Shown piece by piece: positions 45,748-53,090 of a stretch of 64,000 bases of DNA. The notes under the pieces were generated by a model, which was not told the origin of the DNA, did no database searches, and was given only the letters and a program-made list of their open reading frames with translations. Both the position numbers and the translations under genes were made by a program. The stretch's first letter is position 1, and each line of letters starts with the position of its first letter. This stretch comes from Anaerolineae bacterium (GTDB taxonomy: Bacteria; Chloroflexota; Anaerolineae; UBA3071), in NCBI GenBank assembly GCA_029907105.1, contig JARYMM010000008.1:1-64000 (forward strand). Direction: 5' to 3'.

Positions 45748-45977
45748 ATACTACAACCGTACTTGTCATGCTGAGCGGGTTTCAGGCGTCAAACTCCATT
45801 GCCCGGCCGACTCCAGCGAAGCATCTCTTGCCTGCATGGTGACGCGAGAACTTGTCCTGAGCGCAGCGAACGATGCTTCGCTAGCGTTGCGTGCACAACG
45901 GGAACAGTGTAGACCCGCTCAGCCCTGGCCTGAGCCTGCCGAAGGCATGACATATACCGCCAAGTGCGTGTAGTACT
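45748..45977 (-). mobile_element. MITE-like element, copy E2, with 8-bp target duplication
   Basis: A 230-bp copy inverted relative to E1. The ends ATACTACAACCGTACTT and its imperfect complement are present. The eight bases AACCTCTA occur directly before (45740-45747) and after (45978-45985) the element, the expected footprint of transposition. The right duplication includes the stop codon region of the phosphofructokinase gene. No coding capacity. Confidence 0.8.
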
Positions 45978-45982
45978 AACCT

Positions 45983-47158
45983 CTAGTAGAGGAACATCGG
46001 CTTGCCCAGGGTGTGCAGGATCTTGGGACGGTACTCTTCGACGTCGTACAATTCGTCCACGTCCACCTGCTTGGTGCCTTCCGTCTTCCTGCCGATGGGC
46101 ACGTGAGTGTAGACGCCCGATTGCAGCGCCACCATGCGCCCTGCTGTGCCCCGCTCGACCAGGTCCATGGCCATATTCGCATAGTTAATGGCCACCATCA
46201 GGTCCAGAGAGTCGGGTTCACCGGCGCGCATCAGGTAGCCGAGCCGCTGGTAAAGCGTGTTCTCTCCGGTCAGGTCCCGCAGCAGTTCGGCGGTGATCTC
46301 GCCGATGCCCCCCAGTTTCTTATGGCCGTAGGCGTCGGGCTTGCCAGCTTCCACGACGCTGCCGCCGATCATGGTTGCCCCCTCGCTGATGGTCATCATC
46401 ACGTAGTTGCTGGGGTTTTCGCGCTTGTCCTTCATCAGCAGGCGGGCCAGCTTCTCGGGGTCGAAGGGCACCTCGGAGATGATGGCGCGTTCCACTCCGG
46501 CCAGGTAAGCGGAGATGAGCGAGGTCTCCCCGGAGTGGCGGCCGAAGAGCTCGATCACCGCAATGCGCTCGTGCGAGCCGGCCGAGGTGCGCAAAGCGTG
46601 GATGAGGCTGACGCTGCGGGTCACAGCGGTGGAGAAACCGATGCAATAATCGGTGCCAAAGACGTCGTTATCCATCGTCTTGGGGATGGCCAGGATGGGC
46701 ACCCCTTCCCGGTGCAGGCGGGCGGCATAGCTGAGGGTGTCGTCGCCGCCAATGGCGATCAGCATATCTACACCCAGATGCTCCAGCACCCGCAGCACGT
46801 GGGGAGTGAGGTCGAAGCGTTCCTTCTCTTCCGGCAGCGGTTCCAACTGCGAGCGCAGGAACCCCGGCATGCTCTCGCGGAACACGTTGCTCGGGTTGGT
46901 GCGCGAGGTATGCAGAAAGGTGCCGCCGGTGCGGTCAATGGTGCGTACTTTGCCCTTGTCCAGTTCGATGACCTGCTTCTCCTGTGGGCTGTCATCATCT
47001 GGGTTGTAGAACAGCGGGCCTGCCCAGCCACGGCGAAAGCCGAGCACCCGATACCCGGCGTCAATGCCACGGTAGACGAGCTGCTTTATGCAGGGGTTCA
47101 GCCCCGGCACATCCCCACCGCCGGTGAGGATGGCAATGGTTTTCTTCTTTGCGCACAT
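45983..47158 (-). CDS. 6-phosphofructokinase, PPi-type motifs
   Basis: 391 residues. [15 protein letters not shown] opens the fold. The key phosphoryl-donor motif is GGDD (137-140) and PKTMDNDV (159-166). In this family GGDG(S/T) indicates ATP, while the extra aspartate in GGDD hinders ATP and points to pyrophosphate as donor. It phosphorylates fructose 6-phosphate to the 1,6-bisphosphate, reversibly if PPi-linked. The ATG at 47158 has GGAGG seven bases upstream. It is longer than typical ATP-PFK (about 320). Confidence 0.88.
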   Translation of the reverse strand: MCAKKKTIAILTGGGDVPGLNPCIKQLVYRGIDAGYRVLGFRRGWAGPLFYNPDDDSPQEKQVIELDKGKVRTIDRTGGTFLHTSRTNPSNVFRESMPGFLRSQLEPLPEEKERFDLTPHVLRVLEHLGVDMLIAIGGDDTLSYAARLHREGVPILAIPKTMDNDVFGTDYCIGFSTAVTRSVSLIHALRTSAGSHERIAVIELFGRHSGETSLISAYLAGVERAIISEVPFDPEKLARLLMKDKRENPSNYVMMTISEGATMIGGSVVEAGKPDAYGHKKLGGIGEITAELLRDLTGENTLYQRLGYLMRAGEPDSLDLMVAINYANMAMDLVERGTAGRMVALQSGVYTHVPIGRKTEGTKQVDVDELYDVEEYRPKILHTLGKPMFLY

Positions 47159-47197
47159 GACAATACCTCCATGAACTTGGAATGAATGTTTAGCGAC

Positions 47198-47227
47198 ATT
47201 GTACCATGAGTGATGGCGGCTTGACAA
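47198..47227 (-). promoter_or_regulatory. promoter of the phosphofructokinase gene
   Basis: TTGTCA, 18 bases, TACAAT on the minus strand, ending about 40 bases before the start codon and just after the LMW-PTP stop. Confidence 0.5.
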
Positions 47228-47232
47228 ATGCT

Positions 47233-47781
47233 TCAGGTGGGGTGCCGGGCCGAGGGGCCGGTGGACAGGCCCAGCCGCCGCAGGATCTCCGGGTAACCCT
47301 GGGAGATGAGGCGCGCCAACTCTTCGGCACTGGCCCGGTAGGCCTCGAGGGGCAGGCCGTAGGGGTCGTCCACATCGTCATGTTCGCCAGCCATCTCGCT
47401 GAGCAGGAACACCTTTCGCAGGGCAGCCGGCAGGACATGGAAAATGGCACGGCGGTGGCTTTCCTCCATGGTCAGGATCAGGTCGGCGGCCGCCACGTCA
47501 TGCTCGCGCAGCGTGCGCGCCCGGTGGTCGCTGATGTCCACGCCCCGTTCGGCCATCACCTGCACGGCGTGGGCGCTGGCCGGTTCGCCATCCAACCCCC
47601 ACAGCCCTGCCGATCGCACCTCCACCGTGTTATCCAGCCCATCGGCGGCCAGCCGCTGACGGAGCAACCCGGCAGCCATAGGCGAACGGCAGACGTTGCC
47701 CGTGCAGACGATGAGGATACGCCTGGGCCGCCCGGCATTCCCTTGCTCCTCTCCTCGGTCACCAGCAAAGTTACCGCTCAC
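47233..47781 (-). CDS. low-molecular-weight protein tyrosine phosphatase / arsenate reductase-like
   Basis: 182 residues with the phosphate loop [11 protein letters not shown] (C26, R32) and the general acid in [13 protein letters not shown]. It removes phosphate from tyrosine residues; some relatives act in exopolysaccharide control. The C-terminal location of DPYG fits LMW-PTP rather than thioredoxin-linked ArsC. The first 20 residues are unusually charged and a later start is possible. Confidence 0.88.
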   Translation of the reverse strand: MSGNFAGDRGEEQGNAGRPRRILIVCTGNVCRSPMAAGLLRQRLAADGLDNTVEVRSAGLWGLDGEPASAHAVQVMAERGVDISDHRARTLREHDVAAADLILTMEESHRRAIFHVLPAALRKVFLLSEMAGEHDDVDDPYGLPLEAYRASAEELARLISQGYPEILRRLGLSTGPSARHPT

Positions 47782-47843
47782 CGAACGCTCCCTCCTGTAG
47801 CGGCCTCATTTTACTCCTGGTGGACGGAGATGTCAACCGCCAC

Positions 47844-47872
47844 TTGCTGCTTTCAATTGGTGGTGGTACAAT
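47844..47872 (+). promoter_or_regulatory. promoter of the subtilase gene
   Basis: TTGCTG, 17 bases, TACAAT on the plus strand, 30 bases before the ATG at 47902. Confidence 0.5.
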
Positions 47873-47901
47873 GCCCGCCGCTGGAGAAAGGGTCATCTGT
47901 C

Positions 47902-49653
47902 ATGCGTAGAGTGGTCATCGCTTTCTGCTCCATCGTTTTGCTGCTGTCGCTGCGGGGAGGAGAAGCGGCTGCCTTGCCGCCAAAGGGGCCTTCGGCGCAG
48001 GTATTGCCGCCCCACCGGCCAGGGGCAGTGCTTTTGAAGTTCCGCCTGGACGATCCCCTGGCTCAGCAGAGGCTGCTGACAACCCTGCAGGTGCAGCCGC
48101 TGTGGGAGCTGGCCGGGCTGGACGTGCAGGTGCTGGCCGTGCCTGTCGGCCAGGAGGCGGCGGCGGCCGCCGCCCTGCGCCGCCATCCCGCCGTGGCTTA
48201 TGCCGAGCTCGATTACGTGGCTCACGCCGCCCGGCTGCCGGACGATCCGCAATGGAACCGCCAGTGGCCGCTGCCGGTCATCGAGGCCCCGGCAGCCTGG
48301 GACCTGACCATGGGCGGTCCGGAACAGGTGATCGCCATCGTAGATAGCGGCATTGACCTCGACCACCCGGACCTGGCCGCCAAGCTGTGGGTCAACCGGG
48401 GTGAACTTCCCGCCAATGGCCTGGACGATGACGGCAACGGCTGCGTAGATGACATCTATGGCTGTCACTTCTACCAGTGGTGGGATAGCCGCGTGGGCCA
48501 ATGGGTGCCCCGGCGGGACGGCAACGTGCAGGATGACTTCAACCACGGCAGCCACGTGGCGGGCATCGCTGCCGCGGCCACGGATAACGGGGTGGGCATC
48601 GCCGGCCTGTCCTGGGGGGCGCGGCTGATGGCGGTCAAGGTCTTGAACGAATACGGCAGTGGCTTCTATTCGGACATCGCCGCCGGCATCGTCTACGCCG
48701 CCGACCAGGGAGCCAAGGTGATCAACCTCAGCCTGGGGGGCGAGTCGGCTTCCCAGGTGCTGCAGGATGCGGCGACCTATGCTCACCAGCGGGGTGCGCT
48801 TCTGGCCGCTGCCGTCGGCAACAACGGCCATCAGGGCCAGCCGGTGCTGTACCCGGCGGCCTGCGAGCATGTCATCGGCGTGGCGGCCACCGAGCAGGCC
48901 GACTTGCGCTGGTATCGCTCTAACCGCGGCTCCAGGGTGGACCTGGCCGCGCCAGGCGTGGATGTCTACAGCACCTCGGCATTCGGCTACTACTTCACGC
49001 AGAGCGGCACTTCTGTGGCCACACCGCACATATCCGGGCTGGCCGCCCTGTTGCTCTCCTTACAGCCGTGGCTTGGCCCTGAGGCGCTGGAAGCCCTGCT
49101 GGAACAGACCGCCGACGACGTGAACGGGGCCACGTTCCCCGGCCGGGATGAGGAGTTGGGCTGGGGGCGCATCAACGCGCGGCGGGCGGCCGAAGCGGCA
49201 GCGCAGGGATTGGAGCTGACGCTGGCGGCAGAGCCCGGGTGGCTGCCGGCGGGCGGGGGGCAGGTGCAGGTCACCGCCCGGCTGGCCGACGCGCAGGGGC
49301 GGCTGGCCGGCGGCGGCGCGGCCATCGCCTTCGACAGCGACGGAGCCGTGATCACGCCCACCTTGAGCCTGACGGTGGACGGCGTGGCCAGGGCTGCGCT
49401 GCGCTTCGGGGGCGGCGAAGAGGGCAGCACGGTGGCAGTCACGGCCACCTTCGGCACGCGCAGCCGCAGCCTGCTCATCCCTGTGCTCGAACCCACGGCC
49501 ACGCCGACTGCCACGCTGACGCCAACTCCCACGCCGACTGCTACACTGACGCTAACTCCCACACCGACTGCCACACCGACGCTCACGCCGACGGTGACGG
49601 CTACGCCGACGCTGGCAGTGCGCCCGCACTACCTGCCACTGCTGCTGCGCTGA
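47902..49653 (+). CDS. secreted subtilisin-like serine protease (S8) with Thr-Pro stalk
   Basis: 583 residues from ATG 47902. A signal peptide (about 1-24) and an inhibitor-like propeptide (to about 110) come first. The catalytic triad is D148 (VIAIVDSGIDLDHPDLA), H215 (FNHGSHVAG) and S371 (SGTSVATPH; the usual Met is Val). DDDGNGCVDDIYG (174-187) is a calcium-type loop. A big-1-like domain (about 430-530) is followed by a TPTPT stalk and YLPLLLR at the end. Exported protease, probably kept at the cell surface. Confidence 0.92.
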   Translation: MRRVVIAFCSIVLLLSLRGGEAAALPPKGPSAQVLPPHRPGAVLLKFRLDDPLAQQRLLTTLQVQPLWELAGLDVQVLAVPVGQEAAAAAALRRHPAVAYAELDYVAHAARLPDDPQWNRQWPLPVIEAPAAWDLTMGGPEQVIAIVDSGIDLDHPDLAAKLWVNRGELPANGLDDDGNGCVDDIYGCHFYQWWDSRVGQWVPRRDGNVQDDFNHGSHVAGIAAAATDNGVGIAGLSWGARLMAVKVLNEYGSGFYSDIAAGIVYAADQGAKVINLSLGGESASQVLQDAATYAHQRGALLAAAVGNNGHQGQPVLYPAACEHVIGVAATEQADLRWYRSNRGSRVDLAAPGVDVYSTSAFGYYFTQSGTSVATPHISGLAALLLSLQPWLGPEALEALLEQTADDVNGATFPGRDEELGWGRINARRAAEAAAQGLELTLAAEPGWLPAGGGQVQVTARLADAQGRLAGGGAAIAFDSDGAVITPTLSLTVDGVARAALRFGGGEEGSTVAVTATFGTRSRSLLIPVLEPTATPTATLTPTPTPTATLTLTPTPTATPTLTPTVTATPTLAVRPHYLPLLLR

Positions 49654-49778
49654 GGAGCAAGGGGGCAGGGGAGCGGGGGAGCAGGGGAGCAGAGGGGCGG
49701 GGGGAGCAAGGGAGCAGGGGAGCAGAGGAGCGGGGGACAGATCTCCCTCTCCCCGTCTCCTTGTCTCCCCCTCGCCAC
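49654..49778. repeat. word-repeat patch (GGGGAGCAG / TCTCCCC)
   Basis: More than ten copies of a degenerate GGGGAGCAG word form the left arm, followed by a right arm of CTCCCTCTCCCCGTCTCC, its complement. It lies between converging genes, so a terminator role for either strand is possible. Confidence 0.6.
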
Positions 49779-50519
49779 TTAGGGCTGGCAGAGGATAGCC
49801 CGTTGGCGGTCGCTGTGGTACTCGTAGGTCTGGCCGCCGGCGCGTAGCAGGATGCGGTAGCCGGGCGTGATCACCTGGGCGTACATCATCCCCGGCTGCG
49901 GGCAGCCCAGGCTGGTGTCGGGCCATTCCACCGCTTCCACCGACTGCACCTCGATCTCCTCTATCCCGATTCCCAGTCGCCGGCTCAAGTCCTGCCGCGC
50001 CGGCGTCAGCGGGACTTCGGACGGGCCGCAACACGGCTGCAACACAGAGGTGGACACTCCTGCCGGCGGACATGGCACCACCCGCTCTCCATGAGCCCGG
50101 TAGACGTATTCCTGGCCGCCGACGGCGAGCACGATCTCCTGCCCCAGCACCATCCCGACGGCTCCCTTTGCTTTGGGCACGCCCGGACAGCCCAGGTCAG
50201 CGGCGGGCATCGCTGTCTCCCGGATGTCCATGACCACCACGTCCTCAGCGGCCACGCCCAGCCGTTTGGCCAGGTCATCCACCGCCATCTCCGTGGGCGA
50301 TGCGGAGGGCAGGAACGGTGGGCGATCCTCGGTCGGCGGCTGCGCGGCCGGTATGCGCTCGACGCCGGGCGTGGCAGCAGAAGCCGTGGGCGTGGCCTTC
50401 TCCGTCATCTGCAGTTCCTCCGTGGGCGCTGGTGCGGCAGACGGCTCACAGCCTGTGGTCAGCACAACCATCAGGCTGCAAGCCAGCAGCCCGCAGGTCC
50501 AGGCTGTATATCGCCTCAT
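49779..50519 (-). CDS. lipoprotein with two copies of a cysteine-containing domain
   Basis: 246 residues. Signal with LTTGC puts lipidation at C24. Two related units follow (about 77-150 and 172-246), each reading as an AKRLGV(A/G)-type helix, then (D)xSLGCP or ADLGCPG, then a GQEYVYRAHGERVVPC or GQTYEYHSDRQRAILC strand pair. The conserved cysteine pair in each unit could form a disulfide. Related units occur in other bacterial lipoproteins, but no function is known. Probably on the outer face of the membrane. Confidence 0.75.
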   Translation of the reverse strand: MRRYTAWTCGLLACSLMVVLTTGCEPSAAPAPTEELQMTEKATPTASAATPGVERIPAAQPPTEDRPPFLPSASPTEMAVDDLAKRLGVAAEDVVVMDIRETAMPAADLGCPGVPKAKGAVGMVLGQEIVLAVGGQEYVYRAHGERVVPCPPAGVSTSVLQPCCGPSEVPLTPARQDLSRRLGIGIEEIEVQSVEAVEWPDTSLGCPQPGMMYAQVITPGYRILLRAGGQTYEYHSDRQRAILCQP

Positions 50520-50590
50520 CTAACCACCTCCGTGGCCTGCCATGTGTGCTCTTCACCCTGTGACGCCAGTCGGACGGCAGGGGTTCCCTT

Positions 50591-50893
50591 CTAAGCTCTC
50601 GGCAGCAGCCGCTCCAGCGCCTGAGCGGCGGTCAGGCCCACGACGCGCACCCGCTTCTGCCGGCTCCGTTCCCCGGCTTCGAGGCGCACCTGTTGTGGGC
50701 GCACGCTCAGGCAATCGGCGAGGAAGGCTACCAGCGCCCGGTTGGCCGCGCCTTCCACCGGCGGCGCCGCCAGGCGCACCCTGAGCGCCTCCCCCTGGAC
50801 ACCGGCGATCTCGCTCTTATGTGCCCTTGGCACCACACGCACAGTCAAGATGATGCTTGCTTCATCCACGGCGAGCCAGTTGGGGGCAGGCAT
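50591..50893 (-). CDS. DUF167 (YggU) family protein
   Basis: 100 residues with the family core RVVPRAHKSEIAGVQGEALRVRLAAPP (split here as about 19-46) and EGAANRALVAFLA. Unknown function. It lies next to yggT-yggS-pgeF, a neighbourhood kept in many bacteria near cell-division genes. Confidence 0.88.
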   Translation of the reverse strand: MPAPNWLAVDEASIILTVRVVPRAHKSEIAGVQGEALRVRLAAPPVEGAANRALVAFLADCLSVRPQQVRLEAGERSRQKRVRVVGLTAAQALERLLPRA

Positions 50894-50915
50894 TATCAGC
50901 GTTCCTCAATCAAAA

Positions 50916-50943
50916 GTAGGGGCGCACGGCCGTGCGCCCCTAC
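50916..50943. repeat. 28-bp perfect palindrome, copy 2
   Basis: Identical to the copy at 25756-25783. It lies in the 118-base gap between the DUF167 and YggT genes. Confidence 0.9.
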
Positions 50944-51011
50944 TGAGGGCACTGAAGGGGTTGAGGGAAACCCATCAGATCCCCCCAGACGCTTCAGTTC
51001 CCCCAGCCCTT

Positions 51012-51284
51012 TCACAGCAGCAAGCTCAGCAACAGTCGCTCGACGATCTGCAATAGCACGATGGCCACAATGGGCGACAGGTCCAGTCCGGCCAGCGGGG
51101 GAATGACACGACGAATGGGGTTCAGCACGGGCGCTGTGATGCGCTCCAGCACGTGCAAGGCGTCGTAAGCCCAGAGTGGCAGCCGCAAGCGCGCCGCCAG
51201 CAGCCAGCTTGCCAGTACCTGCAGCAGGATGGCCAGGGTGTACAGGTCGAACAGGAGGGTGATGATGCGGAAAAGGATGTACAT
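51012..51284 (-). CDS. YggT family membrane protein
   Basis: 90 residues, two hydrophobic helices (about 1-30 and 62-90) separated by an amphipathic loop with LNPIRRVIPPLAGLDLSP, the YggT signature. Integral membrane protein that accompanies YggS/YlmE in cell-wall and division clusters. It starts 3 bases after the yggS stop. Confidence 0.92.
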   Translation of the reverse strand: MYILFRIITLLFDLYTLAILLQVLASWLLAARLRLPLWAYDALHVLERITAPVLNPIRRVIPPLAGLDLSPIVAIVLLQIVERLLLSLLL

Positions 51285-51287
51285 AAC

Positions 51288-51980
51288 TCAGCGTCTCTCT
51301 CCGAAAATGGCCCGCCCGATGCGCAGGATGGTGGCGCCTTCTTCCACGGCCACCTCGAAGTCATCGCTCATGCCCATGGACAGGTGCTGCCGGTCGAGAT
51401 CGGGGAAACGGACGGCCAGCCGCCCCCGCAGCTCGCGCAGGGCGGCGAAGACGGGCCGCGCATCCTCCGGGTCGGGCACGATGGGGGCCATGGTCATCAG
51501 CCCCTGGAGTTGCAGATGCGCGAAGCCGCGCATGGCCTCCACTGTCGCCGCCACTTCCTCCGGCCGGAGGCCGTACTTGCTGGCCTCGCCGGAGACGTTG
51601 ACCTCCAGCAGGATGGGCAATCTGCGTCCGGCCTCGGCGGCAAAACGGTCGAGCCGCCGCGCCAGTTTCAGGCTATCTACCGAGTGCACCAGCACGTAGG
51701 GCCTCACAGCCTGCGCTGCCTTGCGGCTCTGCACATGGCCCACCATGTGCCAGCGGATGTCCTCGGGCAGGCGGTGGAATTTGCTCTCCGCCTCTTCGAC
51801 ACGGTTCTCGCCGAAATCGCGCAGGCCCAACTCATAGGCGGCGCGAATGACCTCGACCGGCTGCGTCTTGGTCACCGCCACCAGCATGATCTCCGCTGCA
51901 TCCCGGCCGGCTCGCCCGGCAGCAGCAGCGATGCGTTCGCGCACGGATTGCAGATTGGCTTCGATCTCTGCGATCATCAT
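51288..51980 (-). CDS. pyridoxal phosphate homeostasis protein (YggS/YlmE/PROSC)
   Basis: 230 residues with the alanine-racemase-like barrel: VAVTKTQP (PLP lysine) near 34-41, DFGENRVEEAESK, WHMVGHVQSRK and MGMSDDFEVAVEEGAT. Binds PLP and balances its cellular level rather than racemising amino acids. In an operon with yggT and DUF167 downstream. Confidence 0.95.
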   Translation of the reverse strand: MMIAEIEANLQSVRERIAAAAGRAGRDAAEIMLVAVTKTQPVEVIRAAYELGLRDFGENRVEEAESKFHRLPEDIRWHMVGHVQSRKAAQAVRPYVLVHSVDSLKLARRLDRFAAEAGRRLPILLEVNVSGEASKYGLRPEEVAATVEAMRGFAHLQLQGLMTMAPIVPDPEDARPVFAALRELRGRLAVRFPDLDRQHLSMGMSDDFEVAVEEGATILRIGRAIFGERR

Positions 51981-52140
51981 ATGGGCAGCTTGCTCATACA
52001 GCCACCGTCAGGTGTTCGGTGTTCGGCGTGTGGTACCTCGTCATCCCCATTTCATCGAAAACACTGTCTTGTGCAGTGTGTTGCCGGTCTCTTGCGGCGC
52101 GAATGATACCACAGGGGGTAGCTTTCCACAAATGACGTGG

Positions 52141-52992
52141 CTACTCTCCCCATCCCCGCAGGCAGAGCAGCGCGCCGTGATGCCCCGTGCGGCCTTTGGC
52201 GGCGCGGTAGGAGAAGAATTCCTCGCTGTGGCAGGCCGTGCACAGGCCGGCCACCTCGATCCGCTCCACGCCCGTAGCACGCAGTTGCCGCTCATTCGCC
52301 GCCCACAGGTCGAAATACAGCGTCCCGTCGAGGCGTTCGAGTTTTGAGCTTTGAGCTTTGGATTCCGGATTTGCCTTGAGCAGGCCGTTGTCCGGCCCGA
52401 AAGCCACCTCCACCGCCGCTGCTACCTCCGGCCCGATTTCGTAGCAGCAGGGGCCGATGGCCGGCCCCAGCGCCGCCACCAGGTCGCCCGGCCGCGAGGC
52501 GAAGGCTTCGACCATCGCCTGCACCACGGCCCGCGCCATGCCGGCGACCGTGCCCCGCCAGCCGGCGTGCGCCAGGCCGATGGCCCTGTGCTGCGGGTCG
52601 TACAGGAGGATGGGCACGCAGTCGGCGAAGCGCAGCAGCAGCGGCACATCCGGCTCATCGGTGATCAGCCCGTCGCAGGCGGGGATGAAACGCCCACGGT
52701 CGGCAGTCCCGACGCGGCGCACAGCAGCGCTGTGCACCTGCCGCGGCGAGACCAACGCCTCCCGCCGCAGGCCCAGCGCCGCGCACAGCCGCCGGTGATT
52801 CTCCTCCACGGCCTGCGGCTCGTCCCCCAACGTCCAGGTCAGGTTAAGCGTGGCGAAAGGCGGCTGGCTCACCCCACCGTGCCGTGTGGACACGGCGTGG
52901 ACCAGCTCGGGGAAAGCATCCAGGCTGGGAAAGGTGTAGAACGGTATATCGTTGACAGAATGAAGCCGCAAAAGGAGGCCTCCGAGATGCAT
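52141..52992 (-). CDS. pgeF: peptidoglycan editing factor PgeF / laccase-domain purine nucleosidase family
   Basis: 283 residues with the metal and catalytic set SPRQVHSA (H87), RFADCVPILL (C125) and AHAGWRGT (H142). The family (YfiH/YlmD) includes proteins that act on adenosine or remove misplaced muropeptides. A TTG at codon 8 has GGAGG seven bases upstream and could be the real start. Residues 209-220 (ESKAQSSKLER-like) are an in-frame copy of a TTTGAGCTTTGAGC word patch, absent from the family pattern. Confidence 0.85.
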   Translation of the reverse strand: MHLGGLLLRLHSVNDIPFYTFPSLDAFPELVHAVSTRHGGVSQPPFATLNLTWTLGDEPQAVEENHRRLCAALGLRREALVSPRQVHSAAVRRVGTADRGRFIPACDGLITDEPDVPLLLRFADCVPILLYDPQHRAIGLAHAGWRGTVAGMARAVVQAMVEAFASRPGDLVAALGPAIGPCCYEIGPEVAAAVEVAFGPDNGLLKANPESKAQSSKLERLDGTLYFDLWAANERQLRATGVERIEVAGLCTACHSEEFFSYRAAKGRTGHHGALLCLRGWGE

Positions 52993-53090
52993 TACGTGAA
53001 ACGTAAAACGTGAAACGTAAAACGTGAAACGTAAAACGTAAAACGTAAAACGTAATCCGGTTTCACGTCTTACGCTTTACGTTTTACGGA
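52993..53090. repeat. word-repeat patch (ACGTAAAACGTGAA / TTTACGTTTTACGG)
   Basis: Left arm: about eight copies of a GTAAAAC/GTGAAAC heptamer. Right arm: complementary TTTCACG/TTTACG heptamers. The centre is GTAATCCG. The arms can pair over about 35 bases. The right arm supplies the last four codons and stop of the radical SAM gene (SVKRKA end). Confidence 0.75.
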
